DNA from: ZC4RG29 sp036563875
Lineage (GTDB): Bacteria > Bacteroidota > Bacteroidia > Cytophagales > Cyclobacteriaceae
Assembly: GCA_036563875.1 (NCBI GenBank)
Contig: DATCLO010000013.1
Span: 5,816 to 69,815 of the forward strand
Length of the DNA stretch: 64,000 nucleotides
Direction of reading: 5' to 3'
The notes under the pieces are model-generated. The model saw nothing but the letters and a program-made list of their open reading frames with translations, ran no database searches and had not been told where the DNA came from. Shown here piece after piece: positions 50,404 to 58,774 of this stretch. Each line of letters starts with the position of its first letter. Positions within the stretch are counted from its first letter, which is position 1. The translations under genes and the position numbers were made by a program.

Positions 50404-53154
50404 ATGACCTTACATTCTTCACTGCGGTACGCCGCTGTGCTTTTCGTAGCCATGCTGACCGGTGCCGCATGCTCCCGCGAGGGCCGGGAAAAATGGCCGG
50501 TGGTAAAACTTCCTGAAGGCGCTGATACGACGAGTCCATACTGGAAAGGTATCGACCTCGAACCCAAACCACCGGTAAAACCGCTGCCCGTCGAGAAGCA
50601 AGCTGAGAAGTTCCTGCTTCAACCGGGCTATAGTTTAGAACCCGTACTCACCGAACCGCAAATACAACAGCCGGGCGCCATCGCCTTCGACGGCAATGGC
50701 CGAATGTATGTGCTCGAACTTCGTACCTATATGCTTACAGCTGACTCAGACGGAACGCTGGATCCTGTGAGTGGTATATCCAGGTGGGAGGATAAGGACA
50801 ACGATGGCATCTATGAAACGGGAGGGCTGTTTGTCGATAGCTTAGTCTTTCCCCGTTTCGTGTTGCCTTACGGACCGAACAGCATCCTCACCATGGAGTC
50901 CAATGCAGACAATGTTTATAAGTACACTGACACCGATGGCGACGGCAAGGCAGATAAGAAGGAATTCTTCACCGATAACTTCGGTCGCGCTGGAAACGTC
51001 GAGCACCAACAAGCTTTTCTCTATTGGGGAATGGATAACTGGCTTTACAGCACCGTCAATCCTTTCCGGGTGCGGGAAACACCAGATGGTGTGATTCGGG
51101 AGTCGACAGGTTCCAACCACGGTCAATGGGGCGTGACGCACGACGACGATGGCAAGTTGTGGTTTCAGGGTGGAGCGACAGGATTGCCATCTTATTTTCA
51201 ATTCCCCATCCACTATGGCGACTATATCGTCGAAAACAACTTTGCGGAAGGTTTTGAGATTCCCTGGGGTGCGCCAATAGGAGTTGCCGACATGCAGGGA
51301 GGAATGTCCGCTGTACGAATGCCGGATGGGAGCCTCAATCGTGTAACAGGCGCTGCCGGAAACGATGTGTTCCGCGGTCATCGACTGCCTGAGTCGCTTC
51401 GGGGACAATATTTCTATGGAGAGCCGGTCGCGCGCATTGTGCGTCAGATTAACCCGGTCGTTAACGAAGGGCTTACGATACTTCACAACGTGTACCAGGA
51501 ACAGAAGTCGGAATTCATTCGCTCGACCGATCCACTTTTCCGTCCTGTTGATATGGCCACGGCACCTGATGGCACGATGTACATTGTCGACATGTATCAT
51601 GGTATCATCCAGGAAGGAGAATGGACCCCGGTAGGGTCGTACCTGCGGGTCAAGATCGAACAATATCAACTCGACAAGGTTGTGGGACTCGGTCGCATCT
51701 GGCGTCTGACGCACAAAGACTTCAAGCGCGACACGACGAAACCCAGGATGTATGAGGAATCCACGGCCGACCTGCTGAAGCATCTTGAACATCCCAATGG
51801 ATGGTGGCGCGACATGGCGCAACAGGTCATAGTTCAGCGTCGGGACAAATCCGTTGCGCCTGCGCTCGCAGATATTGTCCGCAACAGCGACAACCTCCTT
51901 GCGCGGTTTCATGCGTTGTGGTGCCTGGAAGGCATTGGAGCGTTGGAGTCGTCGCTGGTGAAAGACATGATGAAGGACCCCGAGCCCCGCATGCGCATTC
52001 AGGCAATGTGGGCAAGCGAAACGCTTTACAAGGCGGGTGATCTTTCCCTTTCGCGTAATTACCTGGAGTTGATGAATGACAAAGACACGCAGGTGAAGAT
52101 GCGGGCCATGATGACGGGAAGGCTGCTGAAAATTCCCGGCACGGAAGCGCAGGTTAGAAAGATCATGGCTTCTGACTCTTCGGCAGGCGTTCAACTCGTC
52201 GGTGCCCAGGTGCTTGACCCGCCCGTCGTTACGGCGTTCTTTGGAAGACCTGATCCCAACTTTTCTGACGAAGAAAAAGCTCGGGTGGAAAAGGGTTTGG
52301 ATATCTACAACAGCCTCTGCTCGACGTGTCATGGGCCGATTGGTACTGGTACTCCGGTAGGTCCCGGACAACTCATGGCGCCGTCGCTGGTAGGCTCACC
52401 GAGAGTTCAGGCACACTCCGATTACTTTATCAAGACGTTGCTTCACGGCTTGACAGGTGAAATCGCCGGTAAGTCGTACGCCGGCGCAATTATGGCACCG
52501 ATGGGCAACCAGAGCGATGAATGGATCGCTTCTGTGGCATCCTTCGTGCGCGCCAATTTCGAGAATGAGGCAACGCTGGTGACACCTGAGGATGTTGCAC
52601 GAGTCCGCAAGGCAACAGCAGGACGGGATAAGCCGTACACGTTCGACGAACTCTGGGCATCGGTACCTAAAGTCCTTGAACCAGCCAATAACTGGAAGAT
52701 AACGGCAAGTCATTCCGGCGACGTTCGGAAGGGTAGTACGGCTTCTCCAACCGGGGCGTTCACGTACGAAGGATGGACGACCGGCATCACACAAAAGGAA
52801 GGGATGTGGTTCCAGGTTGAGTTCCCTTCGCCGGTAACACTTACAGAGATTCATTTCCGCTCGATACCGATTAACCGGGGCTTTGGCCGGAACCGACAGC
52901 CGCCGATCCTCACGCATCCGCGCGGCTTTGACGTAGAGGTATCTGCTGATGGGAATAGCTGGCAGAAGGTTGTCACCAACGGAGAGGGCACGGGGAACTT
53001 CACACAGATCCGTTTTGAGCCCAGTACCGGCCGCTTTTTCCGCATTGTCCTCACCCGGTCCGAGGAGGTCGTGAAAGGAGAGAGGAGAGGACAGCCGTTT
53101 GATTATGAGGTGACCTGGACGATGCGGGAACTCAAGCTCTACGGCCATCAGTAA
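50404..53154 (+). CDS. Lipoprotein PVC-type dehydrogenase with HEAT, cytochrome c and discoidin domains
   Basis: ATG 50404 gives MTLHSSLRYAAVLFVAMLTGAACSREG, a lipoprotein signal. The 916-residue protein has a beta-propeller (YSLEPVLTEPQIQQPGAIAFDGNGRMYVLELRTYM, DTDGDGKADKKEFF, DGTMYIVDMYHGIIQ) and a HEAT region (about 470-600). A cytochrome c domain has CSTCHGPIGTG near residue 639 with a possible Met ligand in AIMAPMGNQ. A C-terminal F5/8 type C (discoidin) domain covers about 770-916 (ITASHSGDVRKGS, WFQVEFPSPVTLTEIHFRS, GFDVEVSADGNSWQKV, FFRIVLT). The discoidin domain, absent from the two paralogues, suggests attachment to a glycan. A perfect palindrome starts 3 nt past the stop. Confidence 0.9.
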   Translation: MTLHSSLRYAAVLFVAMLTGAACSREGREKWPVVKLPEGADTTSPYWKGIDLEPKPPVKPLPVEKQAEKFLLQPGYSLEPVLTEPQIQQPGAIAFDGNGRMYVLELRTYMLTADSDGTLDPVSGISRWEDKDNDGIYETGGLFVDSLVFPRFVLPYGPNSILTMESNADNVYKYTDTDGDGKADKKEFFTDNFGRAGNVEHQQAFLYWGMDNWLYSTVNPFRVRETPDGVIRESTGSNHGQWGVTHDDDGKLWFQGGATGLPSYFQFPIHYGDYIVENNFAEGFEIPWGAPIGVADMQGGMSAVRMPDGSLNRVTGAAGNDVFRGHRLPESLRGQYFYGEPVARIVRQINPVVNEGLTILHNVYQEQKSEFIRSTDPLFRPVDMATAPDGTMYIVDMYHGIIQEGEWTPVGSYLRVKIEQYQLDKVVGLGRIWRLTHKDFKRDTTKPRMYEESTADLLKHLEHPNGWWRDMAQQVIVQRRDKSVAPALADIVRNSDNLLARFHALWCLEGIGALESSLVKDMMKDPEPRMRIQAMWASETLYKAGDLSLSRNYLELMNDKDTQVKMRAMMTGRLLKIPGTEAQVRKIMASDSSAGVQLVGAQVLDPPVVTAFFGRPDPNFSDEEKARVEKGLDIYNSLCSTCHGPIGTGTPVGPGQLMAPSLVGSPRVQAHSDYFIKTLLHGLTGEIAGKSYAGAIMAPMGNQSDEWIASVASFVRANFENEATLVTPEDVARVRKATAGRDKPYTFDELWASVPKVLEPANNWKITASHSGDVRKGSTASPTGAFTYEGWTTGITQKEGMWFQVEFPSPVTLTEIHFRSIPINRGFGRNRQPPILTHPRGFDVEVSADGNSWQKVVTNGEGTGNFTQIRFEPSTGRFFRIVLTRSEEVVKGERRGQPFDYEVTWTMRELKLYGHQ

Positions 53155-53156
53155 AG

Positions 53157-53238
53157 ATCTATGTGCCCTATGTGGTTCAACAGAGATATGTTGTTTGAAC
53201 CACATAGGACACATTAGAAAGCATAGAGCACATAGAAT
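53157..53238. repeat. CTATGTG-family palindrome, copy E
   Basis: CTATGTGGTTCAA (53168-53180) and TTGAACCACATAG (53195-53207) form a perfect 13-bp stem with a 14-nt loop. Outer CTATGTG and CACATAGA units extend the pairing imperfectly. It starts 3 nt after the stop of the cytochrome-bearing gene. Confidence 0.9.
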
Positions 53239-53320
53239 GAACCGCGTGGCCTTACCGCTCCGCTTACATCGTAAGTTTTAGCCTTACGCAAATGGTGTTG
53301 GAAAACAAAACTAAAACACT

Positions 53321-54109
53321 ATGCCAACACCATTGGAAATTCTTCTCGACCCCATTTCGCTGATTGTTCTGGCCATTTATGCGGCCCTGATGCTGTGGGA
53401 AGCGTTTTTTCCTGGAAGGGAACTTCCTAAGGTGAAAAACTGGAGGATCAGGGGTATCCTTGCGTTCCTCTGCTTCTTCTACTTGTCGTCGTACCTGCCG
53501 ATCTTCATAAACCCCTTGCTGGAGCCGTACCGACTCTTTGACCTCACGTCACTGGGAACTGTATGGGGTGGCATCTTTGCTGTCCTGCTGTATGAGTTCG
53601 GGGTTTTCGTATGGCACTACAGCCTGCACCGGAGCAACTTCCTTTGGAGGACGTTCCATCAAATGCATCATAGCGCAGAACGCCTCGATACATACGGAGC
53701 ATTTTACTTCAGTCCTTTCGATATGCTGGGTTGGATCACCCTGAGCAGCGTTTGCTTCAGTCTTATTGCGGGATTGACGCCTCAGGCCATCACGGTGATG
53801 ATATTGGTGACCAACTTCTTCTCCATCTTTCAACACGCCAACATCAGAACACCGCGCTGGTTGGGATACATCATCCAGCGTCCTGAGAGTCATACGTTCC
53901 ACCACGCGCAGGGAATACACCGGTACAACTATTCCGACTTGCCGTTGTATGACATCATCTTTGGCACGTTTCGCAACCCGAAGGATTTCGAACACGACAC
54001 TGGATTTTATCACGGTGCGTCGTCAAGAATCTGGGATATGCTGAGAGGGAAGGATGTTACGACGCCGGAACGTGAGACTGAAAGAACACTTAAGTTGAAG
54101 ACAGATTGA
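53321..54109 (+). CDS. Sterol desaturase/fatty acid hydroxylase family membrane protein
   Basis: The 262-residue protein has about four membrane helices and the di-iron histidine clusters HYSLHR (H-x3-H), HQMHH (H-x2-HH) and HTFHHAQGIHRYNYSD (H-x2-HH). Additional histidines lie in FQHAN and between clusters, giving the eight or so ligands of the family. Such enzymes hydroxylate or desaturate lipids in the inner membrane using O2. Bacterial members act on fatty acids, sphingolipids, carotenoids or alkylglycerols; the sequence does not discriminate. A hairpin terminator follows at 54131-54168. Confidence 0.92.
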   Translation: MPTPLEILLDPISLIVLAIYAALMLWEAFFPGRELPKVKNWRIRGILAFLCFFYLSSYLPIFINPLLEPYRLFDLTSLGTVWGGIFAVLLYEFGVFVWHYSLHRSNFLWRTFHQMHHSAERLDTYGAFYFSPFDMLGWITLSSVCFSLIAGLTPQAITVMILVTNFFSIFQHANIRTPRWLGYIIQRPESHTFHHAQGIHRYNYSDLPLYDIIFGTFRNPKDFEHDTGFYHGASSRIWDMLRGKDVTTPERETERTLKLKTD

Positions 54110-54130
54110 TTTTTAGACGCAGATGCAGAG

Positions 54131-54168
54131 GCAGACGCAGGTGCCCGGAGAAGGGGAACTGCGTCTGC
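54131..54168. terminator. Bidirectional hairpin between convergent genes
   Basis: GCAGACGCAG (54131-54140) pairs perfectly with CTGCGTCTGC (54159-54168) across an 18-nt loop. Neither side has a long T-tract, so it may act only weakly as a terminator. The flanks carry further GATGCAG and CAACTGC units. Confidence 0.5.
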
Positions 54169-54182
54169 AACTGCAACTGATC

Positions 54183-54677
54183 TCACGCATGAGCCGGACT
54201 GGCATACGCGTCCTCCAAAGCCCGGATATCGATTTTCTTCATCTTCATCATCGCTTGCATAACGCGGCCGGCTTTTTCCTTGTCGGGATCGGTGAGTAAT
54301 CGATCCAGGATAGGGGGGATGATCTGCCAGGACAAGCCATACTTATCCTTCAGCCATCCGCAGGGTTGTTCTTCTCCCCCGTCCGTAAGTTTTCCCCAGA
54401 AGTAATCGATCTCTTCCTGCGTATCGCACTTGACAAGGAACGAGATGGCTTCATTGAATTTGAACATTGGTCCGCCATTAAGCGCATTGAATTCCTGGCC
54501 GGCAAGAACAAATCGCGCAGCCATCATGGTTCCGGCAGGGCCGGGTCCGGATTCGCCAAAGCGACTTATCTCCAGGATTCTTGAATCCTTGAAGATTGAT
54601 GTGTAGAAGTTGATAGCTTCTTCTCCGTTGTTATCGAACCACAGAAAGGGTACGATCTTTTGTTCGATCTTTTTCAT
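54183..54677 (-). CDS. VOC family (PhnB-like) protein
   Basis: The 164-residue cytosolic protein matches PhnB/3-demethylubiquinone methyltransferase-like glyoxalase folds: VPFLWFDNNGEEAINFYTSIFKDSRILEISRFG, MMAARFVLAGQEFNALNGG, FKFNEAISFLVKC, TQEEIDYFWGKLTDGGEEQPCGWLKDKYGLSWQIIPPIL. The pattern W-D-A-E-A-FY-S-F and the closing WQI-P are typical. Most members are of unknown function and lack the methyltransferase activity of the old name. The next gene encodes an SRPBCC protein; the two are often paired. Confidence 0.9.
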   Translation of the reverse strand: MKKIEQKIVPFLWFDNNGEEAINFYTSIFKDSRILEISRFGESGPGPAGTMMAARFVLAGQEFNALNGGPMFKFNEAISFLVKCDTQEEIDYFWGKLTDGGEEQPCGWLKDKYGLSWQIIPPILDRLLTDPDKEKAGRVMQAMMKMKKIDIRALEDAYASPAHA

Positions 54678-54714
54678 GGGGGTTTTATTTTGTTGTTTAT
54701 GAATTTCAGTTCGA

Positions 54715-55149
54715 TCAGTTTTCGGCGAGTTCTTTCACCTTTTCAAGCGACTTGGGGAACGTTGCCGTGAAGTAATCTGCGTACTCGTCAGGAGAGTCGA
54801 GCTTAACCTTGAGCACCGTAACGGATCCGTCTTGCTCAAGATAGTAGGATTCCCGCGATTCACCCCAGCCTGCCTTGGGGTCACCGGGACGTTCTTCGCC
54901 GTTGATAATCTCTCCCTGGTGAAGGAAGATCATTTCCTTATTGGGTACTTTCTTTTCGATTACTGCATGCATGCCATTACCGTCGCCGTCGACGAACAGA
55001 ATCTTGCTTCCTTCATTCCAGTCGCTAATGGCCCTGGAGCCTTCGTGGAACACTGCGGTCCACTTCCGGTAGGTGTCGTCATTCCAGAGGATGTCCCATA
55101 CTTTCGGTGTGGGGGCCTCGATTTTGATGTCAAATTCAAGCTTTTTCAT
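54715..55149 (-). CDS. SRPBCC (AHSA1-like) domain protein
   Basis: ATG 55149 gives 144 residues starting MKKLEFDIKIEAPTPKVWDILWNDDTYRKWTAVF, the typical opening of the SRPBCC lipid-binding/START-like fold with a hydrophobic pocket. Later motifs include SKILFVDGDGNGMHAVIEKKVPNKEMIFLHQG and the closing helix FTATFPKSLEKVKELAEN. It is cytosolic. It probably binds a hydrophobic ligand or acts with a stress response; no ligand is indicated. The upstream in-frame extension overlaps repeat-like intergenic sequence and was not used. A VOC gene follows after 37 nt. Confidence 0.87.
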   Translation of the reverse strand: MKKLEFDIKIEAPTPKVWDILWNDDTYRKWTAVFHEGSRAISDWNEGSKILFVDGDGNGMHAVIEKKVPNKEMIFLHQGEIINGEERPGDPKAGWGESRESYYLEQDGSVTVLKVKLDSPDEYADYFTATFPKSLEKVKELAEN

Positions 55150-55280
55150 GTCGAATGGTTTTTGTCTTTGAACATTCAAACATACGGGCAATTCTTCTGG
55201 ACGGCGGTGTACCGTTGCGTCAATTTCCGGGGCGTATTGCGACATATTTTTAACCGCAGAGCCGCGGCTGTTGGCGACAC

Positions 55281-55376
55281 ACTATGTGCCCTATGTGAAA
55301 AGCCTATGTGTGCTATGTGGTTCAAAAGACTCTTGAACCACATAGCACACATAGGGGCACATACAAACACATAGGG
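55281..55376. repeat. CTATGTG-family palindrome, copy F
   Basis: CTATGTGGTTCAA (55313-55325) and TTGAACCACATAG (55333-55345) form a perfect 13-bp stem with a 7-nt loop. Outer units (CTATGTGCCCTATGTG and CACATAGGGGCACATA-type) extend it to both sides. It lies 56 nt beyond the stop of the gene at 55433, on its 3' side. Confidence 0.9.
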
Positions 55377-55432
55377 ATTCCGTAATGTCGAAGTGAGAGA
55401 CGCGCGATCCGCGCGTCTCCACCGATTACCGA

Positions 55433-56068
55433 CTACTGCTTCTCCCTCTCAAATTCCTCCAACACCGCATCAAACCTCGCGATTGGTTCTTTAAAATTCC
55501 GCTGATTCTCCCGTTGGATAGCCCACGCACAGGAGACGAGGGTGATGAGCAGGATGGTGAAGGCGCCGGATTGATGTTCGGAAACGCCGCCGGGAACGTA
55601 CAGTTCAAAGACGATGAAGACACCGATCGCAGAGGCCAGAGGTATGAGAATGAATTCATACCATCTCTTGAACCGATAAAAACTCGCGAGCAAATTGCGA
55701 CGCAATGCGATGTAATCTTTCAGCGGTGCATCACCGGCGGCCGGATCGTTAGTCGTTGACGGCCGGGCTACAGCAATCGCTTTGAACTTCGTCATCAGTA
55801 CGATCGTGAAAGGGATGAACAACGCCACGCCCAGGATTGCAGGAAGTACGACCGTGCGATCCGACCAGTACCGTACGATAACATGGCTGAGCAGTGCGTA
55901 AACGATCAGCTGCAGGACGAACGATGCCCAGAAATACTGCATCGCAGTTCGGGTATGTTCTTTAACCCGCGAACGTACAATCTTCGTGAACGTAGTGGGG
56001 TCATATGCGCCGGCATTGCCACTGTGGGCAGCCGACCAATCTTTTTTCAATTGATCCATGGGTGACAT
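55433..56068 (-). CDS. Membrane protein coupled to an ECF sigma factor
   Basis: This 211-residue protein begins MSPMDQLKKDW at ATG 56068. That ATG overlaps the stop of the sigma gene in TGATG, so I prefer it to the TTG one codon upstream. A cytosolic N-terminal segment of about 40 residues (DYDPTTFTKIV-like, with KIVRSRVKEHTR) is followed by four membrane helices and a charged C-terminal tail (FKEPIARFDAVLEEFEREKQ). In Bacteroidota such membrane genes after ECF sigma genes often act as anti-sigma factors or their partners, but no canonical zinc-binding anti-sigma motif is present. The function is thus inferred from context only. Confidence 0.72.
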   Translation of the reverse strand: MSPMDQLKKDWSAAHSGNAGAYDPTTFTKIVRSRVKEHTRTAMQYFWASFVLQLIVYALLSHVIVRYWSDRTVVLPAILGVALFIPFTIVLMTKFKAIAVARPSTTNDPAAGDAPLKDYIALRRNLLASFYRFKRWYEFILIPLASAIGVFIVFELYVPGGVSEHQSGAFTILLITLVSCAWAIQRENQRNFKEPIARFDAVLEEFEREKQ

Positions 56069-56568
56069 CAATTTTCTTCCGTTAGTTTCATTTCCTTCTC
56101 CAGCTCAGCTTTGATGCGCACCAGCCTCACGCCAACGTTGGTCTTTGTGAGTCCGGTTACACTTGCGATCTCTTCATAGCTCAGGTCGTCGAGATACAGC
56201 ATGACAATAGCGCGGTTAAGCGGAGAGAGTTTTCCGATGGCCTCGTACATTCGGGCAATCTTTTCCTCCTTGTTTTCCGGAACTGCGTCTGCAATCTGCA
56301 GATGGGTTTCAGAAAGGGGTTCGGATTTACGCCGGCTTTTTTTCCGAACATAGGTCAGCGCCGTGTTGAGGCACACGCTATACATCCAGGTTGAGAACTT
56401 CGACTGCTTGTTAAATCGCGGGTACGAACGCCACAGTTGATACATCATTTCCTGCATGACGTCCTCGCGCTCATCGGGATCCTGGAAATACAACCGGGCC
56501 ACCTTGTGCGCTATGCCGAGATTTCTGTTCACCTCGCTGAGAAACGCCTGATCCAAAGCTTCCGTCAT
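56068..56568 (-). CDS. ECF RNA polymerase sigma factor
   Basis: The 166-residue protein has the sigma-2 region (LYFQDPDEREDVMQEMMYQLWRSYPRFNKQSKFSTWMYSVCLNTALTYVRKKSRRKSE, about 28-84) and the sigma-4 region (IGKLSPLNRAIVMLYLDDLSYEEIASVTGLTKTNVGVRLVRIKAELEKEM). It has no C-terminal extension. It would direct RNA polymerase to a specific stress or envelope regulon. It precedes and overlaps the membrane protein gene, which probably controls its activity. Its promoter is not evident. Confidence 0.93.
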   Translation of the reverse strand: MTEALDQAFLSEVNRNLGIAHKVARLYFQDPDEREDVMQEMMYQLWRSYPRFNKQSKFSTWMYSVCLNTALTYVRKKSRRKSEPLSETHLQIADAVPENKEEKIARMYEAIGKLSPLNRAIVMLYLDDLSYEEIASVTGLTKTNVGVRLVRIKAELEKEMKLTEEN

Positions 56569-56983
56569 GGAGATTTTCTCATTTTTACCAATGAGTGATG
56601 TTACCCCCGAAAAAACTACAGGAATTTGGGAATAATTTTGGAAAGTGGCTGTTCGTTAAGGACTTACAACTAAACCATTCACCGCAAAGGCGCGAAGACC
56701 GAAGGGACGCAAAGATCACAGCCCGCCCGCGCAGCCACGGCTTCGACAAGCTCAACCCCTCCGATATCTACACGAACTAGGGAACAATGTGAAACCAAAG
56801 GGACCCAACGCCCGATAAACCTGCCAATTACCATCCGTGGAAAAACCTGCAACCTTACATTCCGTGGCACGAACCTTCAGGTACAGCCAACATCAACACA
56901 TCAACACATCAACACATTTTACACCCTCGCGTTCCTCTTCCTCCAACGTAAATACGTACACACGTAAACACCTAAACACATCA
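56569..56983. other. Intergenic region with low-complexity and dispersed repeats
   Basis: This 415-bp gap has no supported gene. It holds a CGCAAAGGCGCGAAGACC-type tract (56675-56720), a known class of dispersed Bacteroidota intergenic repeat in my recollection. It also has three tandem ACATCAAC units (56890-56917) and an ACGTAAA/ACACGTAAAC-rich low-complexity run to 56980. Confidence 0.6.
56890..56917. repeat. Tandem octamer repeat ACATCAAC
   Basis: Three adjacent copies of the octamer occur here, and two more related copies occur at 38712-38728. It is low-complexity intergenic sequence, possibly variable in copy number. Confidence 0.6.
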
Positions 56984-58726
56984 TCATATCCTCGCCTGAT
57001 ACGTATACAACTCAAAATATCTCCCTTTCGCTGCAATCAACTCATCGTGTGTTCCACGTTCGGCAATGCGGCCTTGTTCGATGACGAGGATTTGATCGGC
57101 CTGACGAATCGTGCTGAGACGGTGGGCAATAACAAAAGTGGTGCGGCCTTTCATTAGTGTTGCAAGGCTCTTTTGTATGAACGATTCACTCTCTGTATCG
57201 AGGTTGGAAGTAGCTTCATCCAGGATAAGTATTCTTGGATTAGCCAAAATGGCGCGGGCGATGGCGATTCGCTGCCGCTGACCTCCAGACAACTTCACAC
57301 CTCGTTCACCAATCACCGTGTCGAGTCCCTCTTCAAAACGCGAGGCAAATTCATTCACATACGCAGCAGCGGCGGCGTGTTCTACTTCAGCATCCGTGGC
57401 TTCTGGACGTGGGAATCGAATGTTCTCGCGAATCGTGCCTTCAAAGAGAAAGTCATCCTGCAAAACGACGCCCAACTGGCTGCGATAGCTGGACAATGAG
57501 ACTTTGCTCAGGTCGTAACCATCCACAGTTACTTTCCCTGAGGTAGGGGTGATGAAAGTGGCGACTAACCCGGCAATTGTAGTTTTCCCTGAGCCGGAAG
57601 TTCCCACCAGTGCTGTGACGGTACCGGCGGGCGACTTGAAGCTGATGCCGTGGAGAACTGGTTTGTTTTCTTCGTAAGCGAACTCGACATTCTGAAACTC
57701 GATGTCGCCGCGAATGGGACCAATCGTTATTGTGCGTTCGGTACCATCATCTTCAGGATCCATATTCATGATTTCCTCGGTGCGGTCGAGGCCGGCGAAC
57801 GCTTCTGTGAGCTGACTTCCGATGTTGCTCATCTGAACGATGGGAGCGATCATGAATCCGAGAAAGAGGGTGAAGGAGAGGAAATCACCGAAGGTTATGT
57901 TGCCTTCCATGATCATGTATCCACCGATGCCCATGATTCCCGCGCTCGCAAGGCCGAGCAGAAACGTTGCAGAGCTGCTGACGAGGCTCGTACTTGTTAA
58001 GCTCTTCTTCACGTTCAGGAAGAGTCGATTCACGCCATCTTCGAAGGTCTTGATTTCCTGAGCCTCAGCATTAAATCCCTTGATCACCCGCACGCCATTC
58101 AGCGTTTCGGTCAATCTCCCTGTCACCTCTGCATTAAGTTTGCCTCGTTCACGGAAAATGGGACGGATGTATGCAAAGGCCTTCATGGAAATGAAGGCGA
58201 AGACGAGTACTGGGACCAGTGTGTAAAGGGTCATCATGGGACTGATCCGAATCAGTAAAACAAGCGATACCGCGGACGTGAGCATGCCGCCAACAAGCTG
58301 AACAAGTCCTGTCCCTACAAGATTTCGAACGCCCTCTACGTCCGTCATAATTCTGGACACCAGTGCGCCGGATTTATTGTTGTCGAAAAATCGGATGGGC
58401 AGTCTCAGAATCTGTTGCTGCACCCGGGCGCGAAGGACAGATATCAGGCGTTGTGCTTCAACACTCAGCAGTTGTGTCAATGCGAAAGAGGTGATGGCCT
58501 GAACGATGACTGCACCCACTACGCCAGCCAGGAGCAGTTTTAGCAACTCCATGTTCTTGTTCGCAATCACCTCATCAACAAGGTATTTACTGGCCCACGG
58601 AAGGACGAGTCCGGAAAGGCGGCTGATTGCGATGAGGATGAGACCCACCAGAAGAAGCCCACGCCGCGGCCAGATGAATGTCCGGAAAACTTTGGCCACG
58701 GTAACGCGCGATTTCTTCTTCTCCAT
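56984..58726 (-). CDS. ABC exporter, fused permease and ATPase
   Basis: The 580-residue half-transporter has an N-terminal six-helix membrane domain (about 15-310) with the substrate-channel pattern of MsbA-like exporters and a C-terminal ATPase. The ATPase shows Walker A GTSGSGKTT, the Q-loop VVLQDDFLF, signature LSGGQRQR, Walker B ILILDEAT and the H-loop VIAHRLST. It should work as a homodimer in the inner membrane. Likely cargos are lipids, drugs or peptides; the MsbA-type order (export of lipid A or a hydrophobic substrate) is the best guess. It stands 48 nt after the DUF1015 gene, possibly in one transcript. Confidence 0.93.
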   Translation of the reverse strand: MEKKKSRVTVAKVFRTFIWPRRGLLLVGLILIAISRLSGLVLPWASKYLVDEVIANKNMELLKLLLAGVVGAVIVQAITSFALTQLLSVEAQRLISVLRARVQQQILRLPIRFFDNNKSGALVSRIMTDVEGVRNLVGTGLVQLVGGMLTSAVSLVLLIRISPMMTLYTLVPVLVFAFISMKAFAYIRPIFRERGKLNAEVTGRLTETLNGVRVIKGFNAEAQEIKTFEDGVNRLFLNVKKSLTSTSLVSSSATFLLGLASAGIMGIGGYMIMEGNITFGDFLSFTLFLGFMIAPIVQMSNIGSQLTEAFAGLDRTEEIMNMDPEDDGTERTITIGPIRGDIEFQNVEFAYEENKPVLHGISFKSPAGTVTALVGTSGSGKTTIAGLVATFITPTSGKVTVDGYDLSKVSLSSYRSQLGVVLQDDFLFEGTIRENIRFPRPEATDAEVEHAAAAAYVNEFASRFEEGLDTVIGERGVKLSGGQRQRIAIARAILANPRILILDEATSNLDTESESFIQKSLATLMKGRTTFVIAHRLSTIRQADQILVIEQGRIAERGTHDELIAAKGRYFELYTYQARI

Positions 58727-58774
58727 ACTTTCGTATGACGAATTTAGGCCAAAAATATTTCAACGGGGAGGCGC

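Noticed and set aside
50842..52371. 509-codon minus-strand frame
   Set aside because: It is antisense to the cytochrome-bearing lipoprotein and its translation has arginine/histidine-rich composition and no recognisable domain.
52396..53214. 272-codon minus-strand frame
   Set aside because: It is antisense to the same gene's C-terminal half and extends into a repeat; there is no family evidence.
2964..55376. CRISPR array interpretation of the CTATGTG repeats
   Set aside because: The copies are scattered singly over 52 kb, have no spacers of equal size and no cas genes are present.
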